Shown: positions 51,030 to 63,152, counted from the stretch's first letter. The stretch is DNA of 64,000 nt from Terebella lapidaria (GCA_949152475.1 OX424561.1:9486001-9550000), one strand, 5' to 3'. The notes: generated by a model not told the origin, from the letters alone. Translations and numbers: made by a program.

Positions 51030-51640
51030 AAACATTGCATCGTAGAGCGAACATTGGGACTCCTTATGACCTAGATAAACATGTTTCGGTGGTAAATGGG
51101 ATGAACTTTTATCTTGTCTTGACAATTCTCTGCTGAGTCAACAGTGTGTATTTTCGTCGATATCTTAGAAAACGACCGTTGTAGGGCAAAAGGGACGTCA
51201 TATTCGGACCCGTCGCCCTAAACAAACAAGTCTTCGAGGGGGTGGGGGGGGGGGGGTGGGGGGGTATCTGGATAAATTTGACCTTCACCTTAATTTTTTA
51301 GGTTTTGAATATTCGTCAACATATCTCAAAAACTGTGTGTTGTGGAGCGAAGCAGACGTCATTTTCGGACTCGTCGTCCTTGATAAGGCAGTAACGGATG
51401 TATTTTACCTTGAACTGATTCAATCTTTTTTTGATATCTTTGAAACGGTGCATCGTAGAGCGAAACATATATTATTTTCGGACTCCGCGCCTTGGACAAG
51501 TATATATGTCTTTAGGGTCTGCTGAATCACCATTCTGTATTTTCCTCGACATCTAGCAAACGGTGCGTGGTAGAGCGACGGAGACAAAATTTTCGGACTC
51601 GTCTCCCTGGACAGATCTATACGTCTTAGGGTAGGAGGTA
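51030..51640 (+). repeat. Degenerate tandem repeat, about 120-bp period, five units
   Basis: Units share an 'ATATCT-AAACGGTGCATCGTAGAGCGA' core followed by TTTTCGGACTCGTC and CCTTGGACAA; cores near 51035, 51155, 51320, 51440 and 51550. Interrupted by a G-rich stretch (51237-51265). Confidence 0.7.
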
Positions 51641-51899
51641 TGAACTTTAACCATGACCTATTTTTTTATTATCATTATGTCAGACATGGTTTTTTGGCGC
51701 CCCACGCATACATGTCTAGGAGGTCTCAGTGGCCCTTGGTCGAACTTATTTTTGCTCAGTGACTGTTTTGTTATCTCATTCTTCACACCAAAAAACCTCA
51801 AAGGCATGGACGTTTAGTTGGGATCTGGGGCAGAACTGTTTGTAGACAAACCTTATGGTTGCATTTCCCACGCAGTTGGGAAATCATGGTGGGTAATTT

Positions 51900-52440
51900 G
51901 GTGACCTCGGACTTGACATCAGATGGCCTTGACCAGTAAATCTTCAGATTCTTTTACCATAGATTTCCCCATATTTCACTTCCCAATATTATTAACACAT
52001 AAGACGCTTAGTGTCATCGTATTATTTCAATAGCTCGAGAAGAAATCTTGTTTACCTCGTTGAACATTTTCACATTTGTGGTTGAAAATTTTGTTCAGAC
52101 ATTTATGGGTTGAGTTGTTTTTCACATTTGTGGGTGGAGGTTTCACACTTGTGAGTAATTGACAAAAACCGTTTTCACATTTGTGGATGATTTTTTAAAA
52201 CATTTTTTGGTGATTTACAAAATGTATTTTCACATTCGTGGGTGTTGTCACATTTGTAGAGTCAACAGACGTGTTTTTGACCCCGGTCTGGTTCGACATC
52301 AGATGGTCTTGACCAGTAAATCTTCAGATTACTTTACCATAGATTTCCCTACATTTCACTTCCCAATATTATCAACACATCAGCTCGAGAAGAAATCTTG
52401 TTTACCTCGTAGAACAGCTCGCTAAGAAATCTTGTGCACT
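51900..52440 (+). repeat. TTTTCACATTTGTGG block, copy 2, between two copies of a 90-bp segment
   Basis: 52062-52293 repeats 48968-49201. On either side, 51910-52000 and 52293-52383 are near-identical (CAGATGG, CCTTGACCAGTAAATCTTCAG, CACTTCCCAATATTAT), so the block sits inside a local duplication. Confidence 0.75.
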
Positions 52441-52559
52441 TTGTTGAACTGCTCGCTAAGAAATCTTGCACTCTTTGCTGAACTAACAAATCTTCTGGTG
52501 ACATGTTTCATATTTTGAACATTCCGATCACCGAGCACAAAAATACCAAAAATATTTCA

Positions 52560-53830
52560 GATATTTATGTTCGTATTTTTTTTCAGAGTGGCGGTCATTT
52601 TTGAGGAAAAAACAGCCCATTTTGCACTTGGTGGTTATTATCTCAAATCTGTTCAGTAACCTTTATTCTAGTTTTCCATAAGCGTGACATTTTGGGCGTA
52701 ATTTGGGCCAGCTGAAGGCTGTATAAAATTATGGTTCTTGAATCGCTCGAAAATCCCAAAAAGACGGCCCAAATGTGGCAATTTTTTTTTCGAGCGAGCT
52801 TGCTCGAAAGCTATTCAGTAACTCTCTTTCTAGTTTCACATGTAAATGTTATGTAGGACTGTTTATTGTTCATGCATGGTAGACCGCGAATCGCTCAGAA
52901 GGCCCGAAATATAAGTCCAAAATAGCCGAAATTGCCAATACTCAACTTTCTTGGCGCTTTGCTCGAAAACTATTCAGTAGATCGCTCTCTAATCTCATAC
53001 GTGGGTGGCATGGACGGATTACCTATAACTTGAATTCCCATGAAATTGAATAAGTCCAAACTGAAATATGTAATTTGACGTCTACATACATGTACTAGAC
53101 GGTTGCAGACATGATTTACCAGAAGGAAATCATATATTGCTGATTTTTTGGTAGTCTCGAATTTTACCTCGGATGAAATTGAGTGGAACATCCGAAGGCC
53201 ACATACATGCATGACCTGAAGTATGTAAATTGGACTCTCCATTCAACACAACTGTAGATAGAAATCAAGGGCCGATCTTTTGGTAGTCTTGAAGTTGACC
53301 TCAGATGTATTTGAATAGCAAATTTGAAGGTCACATCTGACTTGAATCGTGTTATTTGGACTCTGCATACAAAACGAATGTAGATAAAGCTTAGGTTTGT
53401 TTCATGAACATGCAGGAAGTCATATATTGCTAATCAGTTTTGTAGTTTCGAAGTTGACCTCATATGACCTGGTAAATCCAAGTGACAGAGGGACATCTGA
53501 CCTGAAACATATACAAATATGTATATTGCACTCATACACAACGGTGTGATTAGAGCTTCAGTTTGTATTATCAGAAACCCATATGGGTTTCTGGTATTAT
53601 GAACATACAGGAAGTCATATATGGCAGTGCTACTGGTGGTCTTGGCGTAGACCTCATATGACGTCATGTCTAACCTGAATTTGTAGATTGGACTAGACCT
53701 AGATTTGAATCCAGATGAAGTTAGGGCTAGAATTGAATTGTGAGTATATAGGAAATTATATACATGTAAGGTGGATCTTTTGGTGAGATTGACGTATAGA
53801 TTTCAATGTTATATCTCACCTGTAATGTCG
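52560..53830 (-). mobile_element. Degenerate GGTCA element, beta-type, reverse orientation
   Basis: The 3' module begins near 52590 (AGTGGCGGTCATTTTTGAGG) and is duplicated in part near 52790 and 52960 (GCTCGAAAACTATTCAGTA). Beta monomers follow to about 53830 with 'AAGTCATATATTGC' and GACCTCAGATG/GACCTCATATG phrases about 150-200 bp apart. No terminal hairpins were found. Confidence 0.6.
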
Positions 53831-54690
53831 AAAATCAAAATTGTCCAGTAGCCTATCTCTTGGGATATTTTTTGTGTGAAAAATGTTGCGTTTGAGCATT
53901 GCTCTTAGCATTGATAATTATCCTGCTTCAGGTGAATTTGTAAAATGACACATGTGTGGTTTATTTCACGTATGTTGGACGAGTGTGAACAGTACTTCAG
54001 AACTTTTTAAAATCAGAATCCATGGAAATACATGTTTTGTTCGGTTGGAGGTGCCGTGAAAAGTGCAAACTGAGCATGGGGATCAGTCGGTTACCGGCCA
54101 CAATTCTCATCCCAGGGCGATATGTGAGGTTATCTTGGATTTCACCAGAAGAATCTCCATTACTGTTTGCTATAATTAATACCTATGATAGTAATGATAA
54201 TGACTACATTATATTTATTAACTCAATTTACGCTCAGAGTTATTAAGAGATGTGTCATATATGACTTCATATGATATGATTTCAAATCAGTCGAAGGATT
54301 ATAGTCCACCATGTCAAGTTATAATTGAAAACCACGTGTCCCCCTGTTTTTAATGTAAAACAAGATAAGTTACGGTAACCTAAAACAAGCTGAAATACAA
54401 AACGCATTTATAATATTGTTCAATTTCTCAAAACATTTCATCCTTTCACGGAAAATATGTAAGTTTTGGAAACGCCCACAGACCAGACGTGTGCTCTTGT
54501 GCGGCTGCCATGAACTGAATGTTTAATATCAACACATTACTCTACTTAAATGACGATTTTCTGTCTGACATTCATCATTCGGTGATTGAAGCCTGCAGGT
54601 AAGACGCGACGAATCCTGTTAGTTGACCCCTTGAATGTGATACAGTTGAGTTTCTTATACCGTCTTATCAATTATCCACTGGCAGAAGAG
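53831..54690. other. Upstream region of the mucin/CUB gene
   Basis: No repeat element recognised. A 74-codon frame at 54022-54246 has no known domain. A possible 5' UTR splice pair (CTGCAG/GTAAGA at about 54601 and CACTGGCAG at about 54684) would remove a short intron just before the ATG; no clear TATA box. Confidence 0.35.
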
Positions 54691-57600
54691 ATGAGAACGT
54701 TTGAACTTGTGGTGTTTGGGGTGCTGCTCGCAGTGACGGTTGGTGTATTCGCGTAAGTCAATACACCCAAATACTTGATTTTCATTATAGACCCACACAT
54801 CTACGTGTAACATTTGTGTGTGTGTGTGTTTTCAAGAAACACATGTTGAAGAGTAGTACACCTGAAATTTCTGATGCAAGTGTGTAGAAATTATGAATTC
54901 TGAAGATTGTGTCATACTTAGTGTGATACCTAGTCAAAACAAGATTCGTTCTTACAGGGCTGACGATGAAGCTCATGCTTTTCAGGTAAGAATATACTAA
55001 AGTATATCTTTGAAAGATTCAGTATATTGTAAGAAAAATGCGATAAAATGTTTGTAACTACATGTGTATGACTGAAAGTATTCAAAGCTTGAAACACGCG
55101 AATTTCGTTTCATACAGAAAACAATTACACATATTTCTAGTGTACATCTTCTTTGATCGAACAGTCAAACTTCCACACCGTTTTTAGGTTACCGAACCTT
55201 TGGTCCGATAACCTATTGGCGTGGCGTTGCGTCCGTCGTCCCTCGTCGTCGTCCGTCTACATTTTTATCTTCAAAGTTTACGATCGAATCTTTCTGAAAT
55301 TTCGCACAAAAATGCCTAAGAATATTTCAAGAATGAGGCATTTTTTAGTTTTTTTTATTTTCGCTATTATTTCAAAATGGCGGCCATTTTTGATGAAAAT
55401 CGGCCAATTTTGGACTTTGATGTCAGTTTTCTCAAAATCGGTTCAGTAACTTTCTTTCTTATTGATGCATAATACTCCTCATATATACCCCAGTGATGTG
55501 TATAAGTTTCGTTGCCCTTGAATCGCTCGAAGTGGGCCATTTTGGCCCAAACTCGGCCCAAATGGGACTTTCCCACGTTAAATTCTCCTATGCTTCATAA
55601 TGGGACACATTTGGTCTAATATATCACTTCAAGGTCAGAGCACAAAATATCTCGCTTATTATTATTACGAAATGATATATGCCGAATATTTTGATGACCT
55701 TGAATTTGACCTTTGACCTCATTGTTAAGGTCACAGGACAAAATGGCTAATATCTCGCTTCTTATCGACTTTGAGGCTTAGGAATCAATTATGAACATAT
55801 AGGAAATGATTTATGCAGATTATTGTCATGACCTTGAATTTGACCTAAGATCTCATTTTCAAGGTCACATGACAAAATGGCTGATATCTCACTTATTATC
55901 GATTTTACAGCTTACTTTCAAGGTCACAGGACAAAATGGCTAAGATCTCGCTTATTATCGACTTCCCAGCTTAGGTATCAAATTTGAACGTATAGGAAAT
56001 GATATATACTGACTGCTGTCGTGACCTTGAATTTCACCTTTGACCTCCTTCTCGAGGTCTGAGCACAAAATGGCTATTATCTCGCATATTATCGACTTTA
56101 CAGCTTAGGAATCAATTGCAAACATATTGGAAATGAAAGATGCTAAATATTCTCATGACCTTGAACTTCATATTTGACTAATACATATATGGCTAATATC
56201 TCACTTATTATCGACTTTACAGGTTAGGGGTCAATTGAGGACATATTGAAATGATATATGCTGAATATTCTCATGACCTTCAATTGACCAATGACCTTAT
56301 TTTCAAGGTGAAGGGACAAAAGGCTAATGTCAAAAAAATAAATAGTCCGGTAATGTTTCTTTGCCCTTGGGCTGATTTTTTCATACTGGAAATGGTCCTG
56401 CTCCGTTCTCGCCGATGACAGTTACTCAAGAATCTACTTAAGGTTTCAAAAGTTATCATCTTGTAACCTCATAGGACCAGTTGATAAATCATATTGAGAT
56501 TCACCAGTTGGAGCATTTCTATGATTTAAGAAAAACATTCATGAAATATGTTCGCTGACACTTGCTTGTCAGTTTGCATGTACGTGTTGTGCATGATTTC
56601 ATCCAAATATATTGATCTTTCGAAATTATTGCACACTTGACTTAGAATAAAGCCTATACAACACACGTTCAAAACAACATGCCTCATCTTGTGGTACTCC
56701 CTACGATGTGCATAAATGAAATATCAGCATCCTGACTTGAATCCACTGCATGACTTATTGTCCAACTGATCAGTTATATACCAGTTGGATATACTTCTCG
56801 ACACTATACACCATAACAATTTTTTCGTCGGAATTCTGTGTTGGAAATACCCGAATAGTTGAACTCACTCTATGATAAAATGTTGTAGATGGATCTTACT
56901 CTCATCCTACGAACGGATAGTCTCAATTTATTTTTATTCAAGTTGTTTTGTAGCTTTATTATTTTGCAAGTGCCTGTCTTGTAATTTGCGTTAACAATTG
57001 TGTTCCAGAGTATTTCTAGTTGAAATCTTTTTTGTGTATGCAATTGTCGTATATTGATAATGAACAAGTAATATTAGACTAAACGGTTGCAGATATTTCA
57101 AACTTGAATGTATGTCATGAAGCGAAGCAAATCACACAACACTTTTCATTGTTGGCTTTGAATTCTACTCGCTGAACTCGAGTGGTCAATATCAAACGTC
57201 AGGCCTGAAATTAAAGGACAGTGATAGTCAATCCAATGATTGAAGCCTGTAGACAAAAATAGTTGCAGATATAGCTTGATGTGTGTTGGGGATTCATATG
57301 TGATGCAAGTTTTGGTGACCTTGAACTGGGCCTGTTCAACACAATACATGTGAATTGGTCCTTGAGGGCAATATCACTACAAAAGTATGTGAAAGTGTTC
57401 GCACATTTGGCAATATGGATATTTTATTGGTACTTTATGCTTTCGTGAAACATTTTCCTACTCCGACAAGGGCTAATAGTATTGATGCCTGTCTGTGACC
57501 ATAATTAATAAAGGAATTATATTTATATGTAAGATATTTACGTGACGTGTCCATGAGATACAGGTTCATTGATCCCGTGTGTACTACGTGTATTCCTGTA

Positions 57601-60120
57601 CCATTTTTCGAATTCTTTTGCAGCTAGGTGCGCTGGAAGATATCATATCCGGTGTTCTAACTGAAGGGGAAGAAACTGACGTAGTAATTGGTATATAGCA
57701 AAAAAAGAAAAAAAGAAAAACAAATCAAACTAAACGAATCAAACTAAAAGGTGGACTCTTGTGAAAAATACACATGTAACCCCATTTTTTAAATAATCAT
57801 TTTTTTTAGATATGCGAACTACGAACACTACTACACCCGCACCGACCAAAAAGACACGCCGTCCCCCAGGCACAACAACAACCACATCTGCACCGCCTCC
57901 CCCTAGCAACACAACAACAACAACCACAGCTGCACCGCCTCCCCCTAGCAACACAACAACTACAACAACAATCACAGCTGCACCGCCTCCCCCTAGCAAC
58001 ACAACAACAACCACATCTGCACCGCCTCCCCCTAGCAACACAACAACAACAACCACAGCTGCACCGCCTCCCCCTAGCAACACAACAACTACAACAACAA
58101 CCACAGCTGCACCGCCTCCCCCTAGCAACACAACAACTACAACCACAGCTGCACCGCCTCCCCCTAACAATACAACAACAACCACATCTGCACCGCCTCC
58201 CCCTAGCAACAACAACAACCACAGCTGCGCCGCCTCCCCCTAACAACACAACAACTCCAACAACAACCACAGCTGCACCGCCTCCCCCTAGCAACACAAC
58301 AACTACAACAACAACCACATCTGCACCGCCTCCTCCTAGCAACACAACAACTACAACAACAACCTCAGCCGCCGCCTCCCCCTAGCAACACAACAACAAC
58401 CACAACTGCACCGCCTCCCCCTAACAACACAACATCTACAACAACAACCACAGCTGCACCGCCTCCCCCTAGCAACACAACAACTACAACAACAACCACA
58501 GCTGCACCGCCTCCCCCTAGCAACACAACAACAACCACATCTGCACCGCCTCCCCCTAGCAACACAACAACAACTACAACAACAACCACAGCTGCACCGC
58601 CTCCCCCTAGCAACACAACAACTACAACAACAACCACAGCTGCACCGCCTCCTCCTAACAACACAACAACTACAACAACAACCCCAGCTGCGCCGCCTCC
58701 CCCTAGCAACACAACAACCACAACTGCACCGCCTCCCCCTAACAACACAACATCTACAACAACAACCACAGCTGCACCGCCTCCCCCTAGCAACACAACA
58801 ACTACAACAACAACCACAGCTGCACCGCCTCCCCCTAGCAACACAACAACAACCACTGTGACAACTGCACCGCCTCCCCCTAACAACACAACAACTACAA
58901 CAACAACCACAGCTGCACCGCCTCCTCCTAGCAACACAACAACAACCACAACTGCACCGCCTCCCCCTAACAACACAACAACCACAGCTGCGCCGCCTCC
59001 CCATAGCAACACAACAACAATAACAACAACAACTACTACTACAACAACTACTACTACAACTCCGTTTGGTGAGTAGTATTCTATCGGACTAACAGGATTG
59101 ATATGTGTTCTCGTTACACTTACATGTACCACAAAACTGACACTAACCTGCAAATTTTGAGATATCTAACTAAATGTTTTATCATTATGAATTAGTTTGA
59201 AACTAAATCATTAGATTACAATTATAAAGTGAATTATGTTAACCCTGTTGCCGTTGTTGCCAGTGGAGTGTGGTACGTTTGCGGATCCTGTAATTGTTGA
59301 CGGCTCGGGGTCCCTGACTTACCCACTGAATGGTGGGAATTACCCTGACAACGCCTTCTGTGTCTGGGTTTTCCAGGATAACGACCCTCAAGTAGGTACA
59401 ACCCCGGAAACACACCGTCCACACAAAATTATATACAAGGTAGCATTGCTTGGCAAATGATTGCACTATTGAATGCATACTAATACATGTCACCTTTTAG
59501 TATTATTTTAATGCATGATATTGTCACAAAGTAAGATAATTGTCATTTTTTTCTCACGTTTGCAGATGATTTTTTCATCCAAAAATTAATTGCGAAATCC
59601 ACATAAGATGAACTTCACAAAAGATATTGGAGCAGTTTTGCCCAGATGTGTTGTGTAATTCCTGTTTGACCACCACTTATAGTTTGACAATGGCGTGAAG
59701 TTTGTCCTGGACAGTATTGATGTGGAGAGTTGCAAGTGTTGCCGGCGGGACGGGCTGGCGGTGTTTGACGGCTCCAAGATCCCTGTCACCCGAGCCGCTC
59801 GTCACCTGGGCGGAGGCTGGGGCAGTCGGCGAACCCGTAGCGGGCGATTTTACAGCCGACGGCAGCGTGGTGGCGGCAGGGGTCGCGGGCGAGTCGGAGG
59901 CGGCTGGGGTCGTAGGAGGGTCGGCAGCAACAGCCACAGCAGCAGCAGTCAAAACCACGGAAAATGTACCAAGGAGACTTTCTTCAAGAAGTTCTGCCAG
60001 GCGAACCAGGTGGGAACCAGCTTCACGAGCTCCGACAGCACGCTGGTCCTGGTGTTCTACTCTAACGGGAGTAAAAATAGGACCGGCTTCACTGGGCATT
60101 TCGAGCCCGCCGACCCCTGA
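54691..60120 (+). CDS. Secreted mucin-like protein with C-terminal CUB domain, six coding exons
   Basis: I read six coding exons with consistent GT-AG junctions: 54691-54752, 54958-54985, 57624-57690, 57810-59068, 59264-59391 and 59683-60120 (stop TGA). Intron phases are 2, 0, 1, 1, 0, and every junction joins in frame. Exon 1 starts MRTFELVVFGVLLAV and forms a 20-residue signal peptide ending VFA, with cleavage likely before ADDEAHAFQ. Exons 2-3 give a short acidic stretch (LGALEDIISGVLTEGEE). Exon 4 is a Thr/Pro/Ser/Asn-rich array expected to be heavily O-glycosylated. Exons 5-6 form a CUB domain. The product should be extracellular; mucin/CUB architectures are known in mucus, adhesive and matrix proteins, but the role here is inference. 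The gene's start is chosen because this ATG opens the signal peptide; upstream 5' UTR exons are not resolved. Intron 2 holds a reverse GGTCA element. As given, exon 4 is not open from end to end (see repeat entry). Confidence 0.85.
55186..56375 (-). mobile_element. GGTCA element in intron 2 of the mucin/CUB gene
   Basis: Reverse copy: AGGTTACCGAACCTTTGGTC hairpin at 55186, CGTCGTCC tract, 3' module, five or six alpha monomers, and a GCCCTTGGGCTGA palindrome at 56363-56375. TTTTT precedes and TTTTTT follows it. Intronic, so it need not disturb the protein, but it brings a block of nuclear-receptor-like half-sites into the gene. Confidence 0.8.
57810..59068 (+). repeat. Coding minisatellite: about 26 Thr-rich/APPPP(S/N)N units, exon 4 of the mucin/CUB gene
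   Basis: After a non-repeat lead-in (RTTNTTTPAPTKKTRRPPG) the exon consists of about 26 units of 36-50 bp. Each encodes a run of 4-9 Thr, then (A/S)APPPP and (S/N)N. Unit length varies through the number of ACA/ACT Thr codons, as slippage would produce. Two units deviate by 2 nt each, around 58205-58215 (AGC followed by AAC runs) and around 58365-58378 (a short GCC-GCC unit). Upstream sequence therefore reads in one frame, and sequence after about 58378 in another. The downstream frame is the one that joins correctly to the CUB exon at 59068. Either this allele is broken, or the assembly has miscounted or collapsed repeats. The long reverse-strand reading frames (Val/Leu/Gly runs) are by-products of the repeat. 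Confidence 0.9.
59264..60120 (+). CDS. CUB domain exons 5 and 6, with Arg/Gly-rich insertion
   Basis: Exon 5 (59264-59391) encodes VECGTF then a Gly/Asn-rich strand and YPDNAFCVWVFQDNDPQ. Exon 6 (59683-60120) continues FDNGVKFVLDSIDVESC, RRDGLAVFDGS and ends with KKFCQ, LVLVFYSNGS and RTGFTGHFEPADP. These match the CUB order: first Cys, Cys-x-Trp, hydrophobic strands, D-G-L-x-V-x-D-G, fourth Cys, and the hydrophobic-F-Y-S-N-G-S...GF strand. Between the DGS and KFCQ strands lies an insertion of about 55 residues with 15 Arg and many Gly, Ser and Trp-Gly repeats; ordinary CUB domains (about 110 residues) have only a short loop there. Three extra Cys (CKCC, KCTK) go beyond the usual four. The GC-rich insertion is open in several frames, but only this one continues both halves of the domain. 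Confidence 0.85.
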
Positions 60121-60322
60121 GCCAGGTCAGATAAAATTATATCATATCTCAAATCAATGTGATACTAATACATATTTCAAAAATGGTACTCTCCCGTATG
60201 AAAACCTATGTTTATAATCAGTGACATGATTTTTTGATGGTTGAGTTTTGCTTTCAATTTGCAGATCGACGCGAAGAAAATTACTTCAATTGTGCAATAC
60301 TTAATCGTTAAACGAAAAAGAA

Positions 60323-60328
60323 AATAAA
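60323..60328 (+). promoter_or_regulatory. Candidate polyadenylation signal of the mucin/CUB gene
   Basis: AATAAA lies 203 bases after the TGA stop at 60118-60120, and no closer hexamer was seen. It is the likely 3' end signal of this gene. Supported only by the motif and its position. Confidence 0.45.
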
Positions 60329-60811
60329 CCATCTCCTTTATCATTTCCTGTGAATCCTGTTTCATTTTGAGCAGTTACAACTTTCACAAACATCTTCTAC
60401 ATGTGATTTGCTGACAATATAGGGTGTCGTTTCTTATTGAATATTGGCCCATTTTGAAAGTATTGGGTTTGAAAGTTGTCACACATATTATGGTGACATG
60501 TGAAGTAACATCAATATTCGCGTTTACCTTACACAATTGTCCAAAATCATGACAAATATATGACTTTATAATCATGTTCTCGCATGTTGTCGTAACCAAC
60601 ACATGTTCGACCATGGATTAGGCATAATGGACATCCAAAACTTTGCAGGACTTCTTATTGATTTACAGCGTATATGGGTAAAATGATGCATCCAGGTCTG
60701 TAAGCGAATTAGTACCACCTGTTCAATATATTGGAGACATTATTCACACCATTGTTGGAATACACAATTATATATTATATAAAAATATAAATTATTTCTT
60801 TGAAAACGAAC
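60329..60811. other. Unassigned sequence downstream of the mucin/CUB gene
   Basis: No repeat match or coding signal seen. Confidence 0.4.
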
Positions 60812-61160
60812 CCAATGGTTAAAAAGTTTACCGGAGAAATATACAGTGTTTTTCCCAACAAAATGGGCGTTTTGATTTTGACCTGTTGAGGTCATGAAAG
60901 GTAAATCGCGAGGTCAACGCTGGTGATACTCCATGTTCTAGTTGTGATGGTGATTTATTGCAAGAGTACTGCTTAAGACAAACACACAAAACCCCATCAT
61001 TCGTAAGTCAGAAAGTACCAACAATTAATAAAAAATAAAGTATTTCGTTCAGAATAGTTCAAAGTAACACGATGACATGTTCATGCCGATCCCTCGAAAA
61101 AAACATCCCCAAAACCCTCAAAACATTCAGTCCAAGGACTAGAAATGTTACCGGGATGTT
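60812..61160 (+). repeat. Two isolated left ends of GGTCA elements
   Basis: AACCCAATGGTTAAAAAGTT then TACCGGAGAAAT (about 60817-60842), with a short AGGTCA-bearing stub, and AGTCCAAGGACTAGAAATGT then TACCGGGATG (about 61129-61160). Both resemble the AGCCCAAGGGCT...TTACCGGACAAT left end; their bodies and right ends are absent. Confidence 0.5.
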
Positions 61161-61214
61161 GTGCTAGAAAGTAACTCAGACTTAATATAGCCCACCGACA
61201 TCTTATTACAAATC

Positions 61215-61286
61215 ATATCCATATTGGAACCTGATTTCACCTCCTAATGGCCATTTTGGGGGGTTCATGAGTTTCTCTGTCATTTT
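61215..61286 (+). repeat. Repeat B, first part, split by the GGTCA element
   Basis: GGAACCTGATTTCACCTCC, ATGGCCATTTTGGGGGG and TTCTCTGTCATTTT match the reverse strand of 49912-49978. It resumes at 63153. Confidence 0.75.
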
Positions 61287-61348
61287 AGGTTACCGGACCT
61301 TTGGTCCGTAACCTATTGGCATGGCGATGCGTCCGGCGTCGTCGTCGT

Positions 61349-61383
<35 letters not shown>

Positions 61384-63152
61384 CGTCAACAATTTTATCT
61401 TTAAAGTTTACGATCGAATTTTTCTGAAATTTTGCACAAAAATGCCTAAAAATATTTCGAGAGGGAGGTATTTTTTTGTTTTTTGATTTTCGCATTTTTT
61501 TCAAAATGGCGGCCGTTTTCGACGAAAAATGCCTGATTTTGGACTTTGGCGGCCATTTTCTCAAAATCTGTTCAGTAACTTTTTTTTTATTGATGCATAA
61601 CACTCCTCATATGTACCCCTGTGACATGTATAAATTTCGTTGCGCTTGAATCGCTCGAAGCGGGCCATTTTGGGCCCAAACTCGGCCCAAATGGGACTTT
61701 CCCATGTTAAATTCTCCTATGCTTTATAATGGGACACATTAAAGCCTAATATCTCACTTAATATTGAGATTAGAGACTAGGAATCAATTGTGGACATATA
61801 GGAAATGATATATGCTGAATATTGTCGTGACCTTGAATTTGACCTCTGACCTTGGTTTCAAGGTCAGAGCGGCCGTTTTCGTCGAAAAATGGCCAATTTT
61901 GGACTTCGACGGTCGTTTTCTCAAAATCTGTTCAGTAACTTTTTTTTCTTATTGAGGAAAAACACTCCTCATATGTACCCCTGTGACATGTATAAATTTC
62001 GTTGCGCTTGAATCGCTTGAAGTGGGCCATTTTGGGCCCAAACTCGACCCAAATGTGACTTTCCCATGTTAAATTTTCCTATGCTTTATAATGGCACACA
62101 TTAAGCCTAATATCTCACTTAATATTGAAATTAGAGACTAGGAATGAATTATGGACATATAGGAAATGATATATGCTGAATATTCTCGTGACCTTGAATT
62201 TGACTTTTGACCTCATTTTCAAGGTCACAGGACAAAATGGCTAATATCTCGCTTATTATCGACTTTACAGCTTAGGAATCAATTGTGAACATATAGGAAA
62301 TGATATATGCTGAAAATTCTCATGACCTTGAATTTGACCTTTGACCTCATTTTCAAGGTCACATGACAAAATGGCTAATATCTCGCTTATTATCGACTTT
62401 ACAGCTTAGGAATCAATTGTGAACATATAGGAAATGATATATGCTGAATATTCTCATGACCTTGAATTGACCTTTGACCTCATTTCCAAGGTCACAGGAC
62501 AAAATTGCTAATATCTCGCTTATTATCGACTTTACAGCTTAGGAATCAATTGTGAACATATAGGAAATGATATATGCTGAATATTCTCATGACCTTGAAT
62601 TTGACCTTTGACCTCATTTTCAAGGTCACAGGACAAAATGGCCAATATCTTGCTTATTAGCGCCTTTACAGCTTAGAAATCAATTGTGAACATATAGGAA
62701 ATGATATATGCTGAATATTCTTAAGTGACCTTGAATTTGACTTTTGACCTCATTTTCAATGTCAACAGGACAAAATGGCTAATATCTCGCTTATTATCGA
62801 CTTTACAGCTTAGGAATCAATTGTGAACATATAGGAAATGATATATTCTGAATATTTTAATGATATTGAATTTGACCTTTGACCTAAATTTCAAGGTCAG
62901 TCGTTTTGTTCTGAGTCAGATTACAAAATGGCTTATATCTCGCTTATTATCAAATTTACAGCCTTGGGGTCCATAGTGAACATATAGGAAATGATGTATG
63001 CTGAATAGTTTGGTGATCTAGAATTTAACCTTTGATCCCATTTTCAAGGTTAGAGATATGGCGATTTCAGTGGTCACCTTGAATTTGACCTTCAACTTTC
63101 TCGGCTTAACTCTGTATATTTCTCCGGTAACCTTTCTAGCCCATTGGGCTAA
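61287..63152 (-). mobile_element. GGTCA element inserted into repeat B
   Basis: Reverse copy with both ends: AGGTTACCGGACC/TTT/GGTCCGTAACCT at 61287 and TTAGCCCAATGGGCTAA complement at 63136-63152. It has an uninterrupted CGTC run at about 61337-61383, two 3' modules and about seven alpha monomers that are unusually uniform. Repeat B sequence flanks both sides; comparison with 49.9 kb gives the pre-insertion site, five A/T bases of which four are duplicated. Confidence 0.85.

Noticed and set aside
58365-59153. Long reverse-strand frames of Val/Leu/Gly or Arg/Cys repeats (up to 262 codons)
   Set aside because: They are the complement of the mucin repeat; the repeat unit happens to lack stops in several frames. 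The forward frame has signal peptide, junctions and CUB domain.
59702-60217. Alternative 171-codon forward frame and 140-codon reverse frame over exon 6
   Set aside because: GC-rich sequence is open in several frames; only one continues the CUB strands on both sides.
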